Shown one piece after another: positions 60,142 through 64,000 of a stretch of DNA of 64,000 bases; positions within the stretch are counted from its first letter, which is position 1; every line of letters begins with the position of its first letter. The notes beneath the pieces are model-generated. The model searched no databases. It saw only the letters and a program-made list of their open reading frames with translations, and was not told where the DNA came from. The DNA is from Pseudoalteromonas rubra (GTDB taxonomy: Bacteria; Pseudomonadota; Gammaproteobacteria; Enterobacterales; Alteromonadaceae): assembly GCF_005886805.2 (NCBI RefSeq), contig NZ_CP045429.1, positions 1,954,501 through 2,018,500 on the forward strand, in the 5' to 3' direction. The position numbers and the translations under genes are program-made.

Positions 60142-60159
60142 AATGACAACGCTGTCATT
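60142..60159. promoter_or_regulatory. LacI-type (NagR-like) operator upstream of nagK
   Basis: AATGACAACGCTGTCATT, an 18-bp near-palindrome 85 bp before the nagK ATG. Its 16-bp core is the exact reverse complement of the site before nagB (63602-63617). This fits the NagR-type operators described for Alteromonadales GlcNAc regulons (recalled). No nag regulator gene is in the window. Confidence 0.78.
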
Positions 60160-60243
60160 TGTTGTGTAACATCAAATCAACATGACTGAATACTGGTTGC
60201 CTTTGGATGAGGAGGCACCAATCACACTTTTAGGGGTCGCTAC

Positions 60244-61155
60244 ATGATGGCTAAACAGGTTGAACATGACCAGTTATATATAGGTATCGATGGTGGAGGA
60301 ACGAAATGCCGTGCCACCATATACTCTGCAATACATGGCGTACTAGGCACTGGTCTTGGCGGTCCTGCGAATCCGCTGCACGGATTTGAAAGAACCTTAG
60401 AGTCAATCATGGTTTCTACTCAACTGGCATTGCAGGACGCAGGACTCAGAGTAGAGCAGGTACATGAACTCAATGCGGGTTTAGGCCTTGCAGGCGTTAA
60501 TCTACCTAGCTTATATGACAAAATTATGCGCTGGGATCACCCGTTTAAACAGATGTTTCTGACCACCGACTTGCATACAGCGTGTATTGGTGCACATGAA
60601 GGTGAAGATGGCGCTGTGATTATCACCGGAACTGGCTCTTGTGGCTTTGTGCTGGTGGACGGTAAAAGTGCTAATTATGGTGGACATGGCTTTGCTCAGG
60701 GAGATATTGGCAGTGGCTCCTGGATGGGTCTGGAAGCGGTAAAAGCCGTATTGTTGGACTTGGACGGGTTAGGGCCAAACACAGTGCTATCGCAGGTTTT
60801 CTTACAGCATTTCAACACCAATACTGCGATGGGCATTGCTGAGCAAATGGCAGGGCAACCATCTAGCAGTTACGCCAAACTGGCGCGCTATGTATTGGAT
60901 GCAGCGAAAAGTGGAGACTCGCTTGCCTTGGAGATTGTTAAAACCGGTGCTGACTATGTTAGTCGCCTTGCGCGCAAACTTCTGGAGAACAACCCGCCCA
61001 GGCTTTCAATGATTGGTGGTTTATCTGAGCCGCTTAGCCAGTGGTTAGATCCGGAAGTGGCAAATCAAGTAGAGCTGCCAAAGCAGCCGCCTGAAATGGG
61101 CGCTATTTACTTCGCCATGCAAAGCATTCAACGTCAATCGGAGCACTTGGTATAA
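60244..61155 (+). CDS. nagK: N-acetylglucosamine kinase (BadF/BadG ATPase family)
   Basis: Phosphorylates cytosolic GlcNAc to GlcNAc-6-phosphate. The 303-residue protein has the phosphate motif YIGIDGGGTKCRATIYS, GLAGVNLP, TTDLHTACIGAH, VIITGTGSCGFV and FAQGDIGSGSWMGLEA, typical of the BadF/BadG/BcrA/BcrD family to which the Shewanella-type NagK belongs. Two adjacent ATGs are possible; the first has AGGGG 7 nt upstream. First gene of nagK-nagA-nagX, with an operator upstream. Confidence 0.93.
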   Translation: MMAKQVEHDQLYIGIDGGGTKCRATIYSAIHGVLGTGLGGPANPLHGFERTLESIMVSTQLALQDAGLRVEQVHELNAGLGLAGVNLPSLYDKIMRWDHPFKQMFLTTDLHTACIGAHEGEDGAVIITGTGSCGFVLVDGKSANYGGHGFAQGDIGSGSWMGLEAVKAVLLDLDGLGPNTVLSQVFLQHFNTNTAMGIAEQMAGQPSSSYAKLARYVLDAAKSGDSLALEIVKTGADYVSRLARKLLENNPPRLSMIGGLSEPLSQWLDPEVANQVELPKQPPEMGAIYFAMQSIQRQSEHLV

Positions 61156-61158
61156 AAT

Positions 61159-62277
61159 ATGAACAGATTTTTGGCCAGCCGTTTGTTTGACGGCACACAA
61201 TTTAAAAACGATGTTGAGTTTGTTGTCGACAATGGCAGACTTAGATTTGAATCGCACCCGTCGAGCAGTGACGTAACGCGATTGGAAGGGCTTACCGTAC
61301 CAGGTTTCATTGACGTTCAGGTTAATGGCGGCGGCGGTGGCTTTTTAAATGCTGATCCGACCTTATCGTGCCTGACAACCATTGTCACAGCACATGCGCA
61401 GTTTGGTTCAACCGCTCTGATGCCAACGCTGATCACCGATCAGATTGCCGTTATGGAGCAAGCCGCAGATGCTGTTGCAGAGGCCATTGCCCGTAAAGAA
61501 CCTGGTGTTGCCGGGATCCATTTTGAAGGTCCACATCTGTCCCACCCAAAGAAGGGAACACACAGCGAGCAATTTATTCGTCCTATCTCAGAGCGTGAAT
61601 TTGCTATTTATGCCCGTACAGATTTAGGGATCAAGATGGTGACTCTGGCACCGGAAACTGTGCCTCTGAGTGACATCAAACGTCTGGTTGAACTGGGCGT
61701 GAAAGTGTCGATTGGTCATTCTAATGCTGACTTTGAAACCACCATGGCTGCATTGGAAGCAGGGGCTGATGGCTTCACTCATTTGTTCAATGCTATGTCG
61801 GCGTATACCTCACGTGAACCCGGTGTCGTAGGTGCTGCATTGTGGGAAGACAATGCCTGGTGTGGTCTGATCGTTGACGGTCACCATGTCCATCCTGCGT
61901 CGGCAAAACTGGCTATTCGTAGTAAACAGCGCGGTAAAATCATGCTGGTAACTGATGCTATGCCTCCTGTGGGCACCGATGATCAGGAGTTTGACTTTTT
62001 CGATGGCCGTAAGGTGATCCGCACGGGTGACAGATTAAATTCGACCACAGGTGAGTTGGCCGGCAGTGTTTTGGACATGGCCAGTGCGGTGCGCAATAGT
62101 GTCAATACGCTAGATGTTACCTTGTCAGAAGCGCTGCGGATGGCTTCTTTATACCCAGCACAATATTTGGGATTGGCAACTAAAGGGCGCCTTATCGACG
62201 ACGCTGATGCCGACTTTGTTGTGCTCGATGACGATCTTCATGTGTTGCAGACTTTTATTAACGGGCAACGCGTATAA
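61159..62277 (+). CDS. nagA: N-acetylglucosamine-6-phosphate deacetylase
   Basis: Removes acetate from GlcNAc-6-phosphate to give glucosamine-6-phosphate. The 372-residue amidohydrolase has VPGFIDVQVNGGGGG, the metal-site Glu in GIHFEGPHLSHPKKG, the His of VSIGHSNADF, THLFNAMSAYTSREPG, and the catalytic Asp in MLVTDAMPPVG. It starts 3 bp after the nagK stop. A terminator lies between its end and nagX. Confidence 0.96.
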   Translation: MNRFLASRLFDGTQFKNDVEFVVDNGRLRFESHPSSSDVTRLEGLTVPGFIDVQVNGGGGGFLNADPTLSCLTTIVTAHAQFGSTALMPTLITDQIAVMEQAADAVAEAIARKEPGVAGIHFEGPHLSHPKKGTHSEQFIRPISEREFAIYARTDLGIKMVTLAPETVPLSDIKRLVELGVKVSIGHSNADFETTMAALEAGADGFTHLFNAMSAYTSREPGVVGAALWEDNAWCGLIVDGHHVHPASAKLAIRSKQRGKIMLVTDAMPPVGTDDQEFDFFDGRKVIRTGDRLNSTTGELAGSVLDMASAVRNSVNTLDVTLSEALRMASLYPAQYLGLATKGRLIDDADADFVVLDDDLHVLQTFINGQRV

Positions 62278-62290
62278 TTTTCCCTGGGTA

Positions 62291-62323
62291 AAAAACCCCG
62301 CTGCAGTTTAGCGGGGATTTTTT
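62291..62323 (+). terminator. Intrinsic terminator between nagA and nagX
   Basis: CCCCGCT (62296-62302) pairs with AGCGGGG (62310-62316), preceded by A5 and followed by ATTTTTT. It ends 20 bp before the nagX ATG, leaving no room for a separate full promoter downstream, so nagX probably depends on read-through. Confidence 0.8.
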
Positions 62324-62342
62324 GTTTGTGTAGGCTGTAACT

Positions 62343-63464
62343 ATGTCAAATAATAAGAAAAGACTGGCATCACTCGATGCTTTACGCGGTATGGATATGT
62401 TCTGGATCCTCGGTGGTCAGTCCATATTTGCCGCATTGTTTGTTTTAACCGGCTGGCAGGGGTGGAAGATATTTGAAGCCCAAACGCTCCACAGTGCCTG
62501 GCATGGTTTCACTTTTTACGACCTGATATTTCCCTTGTTCATCTTTTTGTCAGGTGTGGCAATGGGACTCAGACCCAAGCGCATTGACCACCTGCCAATG
62601 GCAGAGCGTAAACCCATTTACATAAAAGCGATTAAGCGACTTGGCTTACTGTGCCTATTTGGGGTGCTATATAATCATGGCTGGGGAACAGGTATACCTG
62701 CTGATCTCGGTGAGATCCGGTATGCCAGTGTGCTTGGGCGGATTGCTATTGCGTGGTTTTTCTGTGCCATGCTGGTATGGCATTGTAGTTTGAAGACCAC
62801 AGCTTTTACAGGCGTGGGTATTTTGCTGGCCTACTGGTTGCTACTTTGCTTTATTCCGGTCCCTGGTGGCAGTGCTGGTGAACTCACACCGGCAGGCAGC
62901 TGGAATGCTTGGGTCGATCAGGCACTGTTACCCGGGATTACCTATCAAAACCGTCCGGTTGATCCGGAGGGGATTTTGTCCAGCTTTCCTGCCATCGTTA
63001 ATGCGATAGCGGGCGTGTTTGCAGGCCAGCTGATAGCTCAATCGGATAAACTCGGACAGTGGCAGGTAGCAGGGCGTTTGTTTGTCGCTGGTATCGTCAG
63101 CCTGGCGTTAGGCTGGCTATGGGATTTACAATTCCCGGTTAACAAAGAGTTATGGACGAGTTCTTTTGTGCTGGTCACCGTGGGCTGGAGCGCGATTTTT
63201 CTTGCCGTTTTCTTTACCCTGGTAGATATACTCAATGGTCAAAAACTGGCTTATCCATTCGTGATTATTGGCGCCAACTCTATCATTATTTATCTGGCCT
63301 CGAGTCTGGTCGACTGGGCCTTTATTAGCCGCAGTGTATTTGGCGGTATTATTAATGCTGTGCCTGCGCACTGGCAGGCATTGGTCAGTGTATGTGCTCT
63401 GCTGGCGGTTCAGCTTCTGGTATTACACTGGATGTACAAGCGTAAGATCATTGTTAGTGTGTAA
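62343..63464 (+). CDS. nagX: NagX-type membrane acyltransferase-like protein
   Basis: A 373-residue integral membrane protein with about ten to twelve helices. It is of the DUF5009 / heparan-alpha-glucosaminide N-acetyltransferase-like family: RLASLDALRGMDMFWILGGQS at the N-terminus, WHGFTFYDLIFPLFIFLSGVAMGL, LYNHGWGTG, and GANSIIIYLASSLVDWAF near the C-terminus. NagX is a conserved but biochemically poorly defined member of GlcNAc/chitin loci in Shewanella and Pseudoalteromonas. AGG lies 8 nt before the ATG. Confidence 0.88.
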   Translation: MSNNKKRLASLDALRGMDMFWILGGQSIFAALFVLTGWQGWKIFEAQTLHSAWHGFTFYDLIFPLFIFLSGVAMGLRPKRIDHLPMAERKPIYIKAIKRLGLLCLFGVLYNHGWGTGIPADLGEIRYASVLGRIAIAWFFCAMLVWHCSLKTTAFTGVGILLAYWLLLCFIPVPGGSAGELTPAGSWNAWVDQALLPGITYQNRPVDPEGILSSFPAIVNAIAGVFAGQLIAQSDKLGQWQVAGRLFVAGIVSLALGWLWDLQFPVNKELWTSSFVLVTVGWSAIFLAVFFTLVDILNGQKLAYPFVIIGANSIIIYLASSLVDWAFISRSVFGGIINAVPAHWQALVSVCALLAVQLLVLHWMYKRKIIVSV

Positions 63465-63506
63465 TAACGCAAAACATACTAACTCCAATATTTAGTTAGC
63501 AAACTC

Positions 63507-63534
63507 AAAATGGCCCGTTGTAAGGGCCATTTTT
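63507..63534 (+). terminator. Intrinsic terminator after nagX
   Basis: AAAATGGCCC-GTTGTAA-GGGCCATTTTTATTT, a 10-bp perfect stem and T run, 42 bp after the nagX stop. Confidence 0.9.
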
Positions 63535-63574
63535 ATTTGGCTATAAAAAAAGTACATTTTTTTATCACTTTTAC

Positions 63575-63603
63575 TTTACAAGCGCGCTTTTTTCTCTAAT
63601 AAT
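63575..63603 (+). promoter_or_regulatory. Predicted promoter of nagB
   Basis: TTTACA (63575-63580), a 17-nt spacer and AATAAT (63598-63603). The operator begins inside the -10 element, so a bound LacI-type repressor would block the start site. Confidence 0.55.
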
Positions 63604-63617
63604 GACAGCGTTGTCAT
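63602..63617. promoter_or_regulatory. LacI-type (NagR-like) operator upstream of nagB
   Basis: ATGACAGCGTTGTCAT, the exact reverse complement of the nagK-site core, overlapping the predicted nagB -10 and start region. Confidence 0.78.
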
Positions 63618-63737
63618 AATGGTAATAACCTAAACAGTGTATCCCAGTTAGGTTTGATCTGACCTTGTTTTGATTGCACGCAAAGCAAGGTTCAGATCCC
63701 ATTTTTCCTGTTTGTTCACAACCTTGAGCCTTACATT

Positions 63738-64000
63738 ATGCAAATAGTAATTCTAAAAAACGCAGCAGAAGTTGCGGCATATGGTGCCGATATTTTCACT
63801 CAACAGTTAGCACGTAACGCAGGCTCTGTATTGGGACTTGCCACAGGGTCAACGCCCGTTGCTTTGTATCAGGAACTTATCCGTCGTAACGAAGCGGGTT
63901 CGGTGAGCTTCAGCAAAGCAAAAACGTTTAATCTGGATGAATACCTTGGGTTGGATGGCGAGCACCCGCAAAGCTATCGCTATTTTATGAATGAACAGCT
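63738..64000 (+). CDS. nagB: Glucosamine-6-phosphate deaminase (partial, runs off right edge)
   Basis: Converts glucosamine-6-phosphate to fructose-6-phosphate and ammonia, the last step of GlcNAc catabolism begun by NagK and NagA. Only the first 87 codons are visible. They show [18 protein letters not shown] and the active-site [18 protein letters not shown], both typical of NagB/isomerase-type deaminases. It has its own promoter and operator after the nagX terminator. A SIS-domain deaminase is excluded by these motifs. Confidence 0.92.
   Translation, partial: MQIVILKNAAEVAAYGADIFTQQLARNAGSVLGLATGSTPVALYQELIRRNEAGSVSFSKAKTFNLDEYLGLDGEHPQSYRYFMNEQ

Overview
The window reads as chromosomal DNA of a marine gammaproteobacterium, most likely Pseudoalteromonas or a close relative in Alteromonadales. 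This is inferred from the gene set: a monomeric NADP isocitrate dehydrogenase, E. coli-like gene order around icd, cspD, clpS/clpA and aat, an Entner-Doudoroff operon under LacI-type control, a NagK/NagA/NagX/NagB chitin-sugar locus, large secreted proteases and TonB receptors. No rRNA, tRNA, CRISPR array or prophage was recognised. One insertion sequence is present.

Layout. 1-3.2 kb: a minus-strand chemosensory operon (MCP, CheY-like, STAS, CheA; CheA runs off the left edge). 3.4-4.3 kb: a DUF4826-like protein and a GNAT acetyltransferase, convergent. 4.4-9.6 kb: minus-strand housekeeping genes roxA, purB, hflD, mnmA and rluE. 9.7-11.2 kb: an IS4-family element with an 11-bp target duplication, inserted in the loop of what was the icd terminator. 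11.2-19.8 kb: icd, cspD, clpS-clpA, infA, bpt, aat and trxB, holding most of the bacterial N-degron pathway. 20-23 kb: pssA and asnB. 23.2-27.2 kb: a tightly overlapping five-gene pyroglutamate operon (pxpB, pxpC, DUF969, DUF979, pcp) that lacks pxpA. 27.4-30.5 kb: an exported M17 aminopeptidase and an exported MsrA-thioredoxin-MsrB fusion in an unusual domain order. 30.5-30.7 kb: a small RiPP-like precursor peptide whose predicted core has four cysteines spaced exactly C-x7-C-x7-C-x7-C. 30.9-34.2 kb: an orphan ProX-like binding protein followed by a Cache-type chemoreceptor.

34.2-41.4 kb: two LacI regulators, glk, and edd-eda-gap. Three identical palindromes TGACACCGGTGTCA (one before glk, two before edd) define a local glucose/Entner-Doudoroff regulon. 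41.6-46.4 kb: a YfcC-like transporter, a secreted subtilase with a P domain, and an apparently 5'-truncated Ig-like surface protein. 46.5-53.6 kb: a TonB receptor, an EamA exporter, adk, cmoA-cmoB and a DUF3334 protein. 53.6-58.7 kb: a large hybrid histidine kinase divergent from a response-regulator/kinase fusion. 58.9-64 kb: a 2OG-Fe(II) oxygenase, then nagK-nagA-nagX and the start of nagB, with the same 16-bp LacI-type operator upstream of nagK and, in inverted orientation, upstream of nagB.

Themes. The window combines central metabolism and translation quality control with functions for a peptide- and chitin-feeding marine lifestyle: proteases, aminopeptidase, pyroglutamate salvage and GlcNAc catabolism. 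Several intrinsic terminators sit inside leaders or operons (before roxA, in the glk leader, before nagX), which suggests attenuation. The most novel candidate is the orphan RiPP-like peptide at 30.5 kb.
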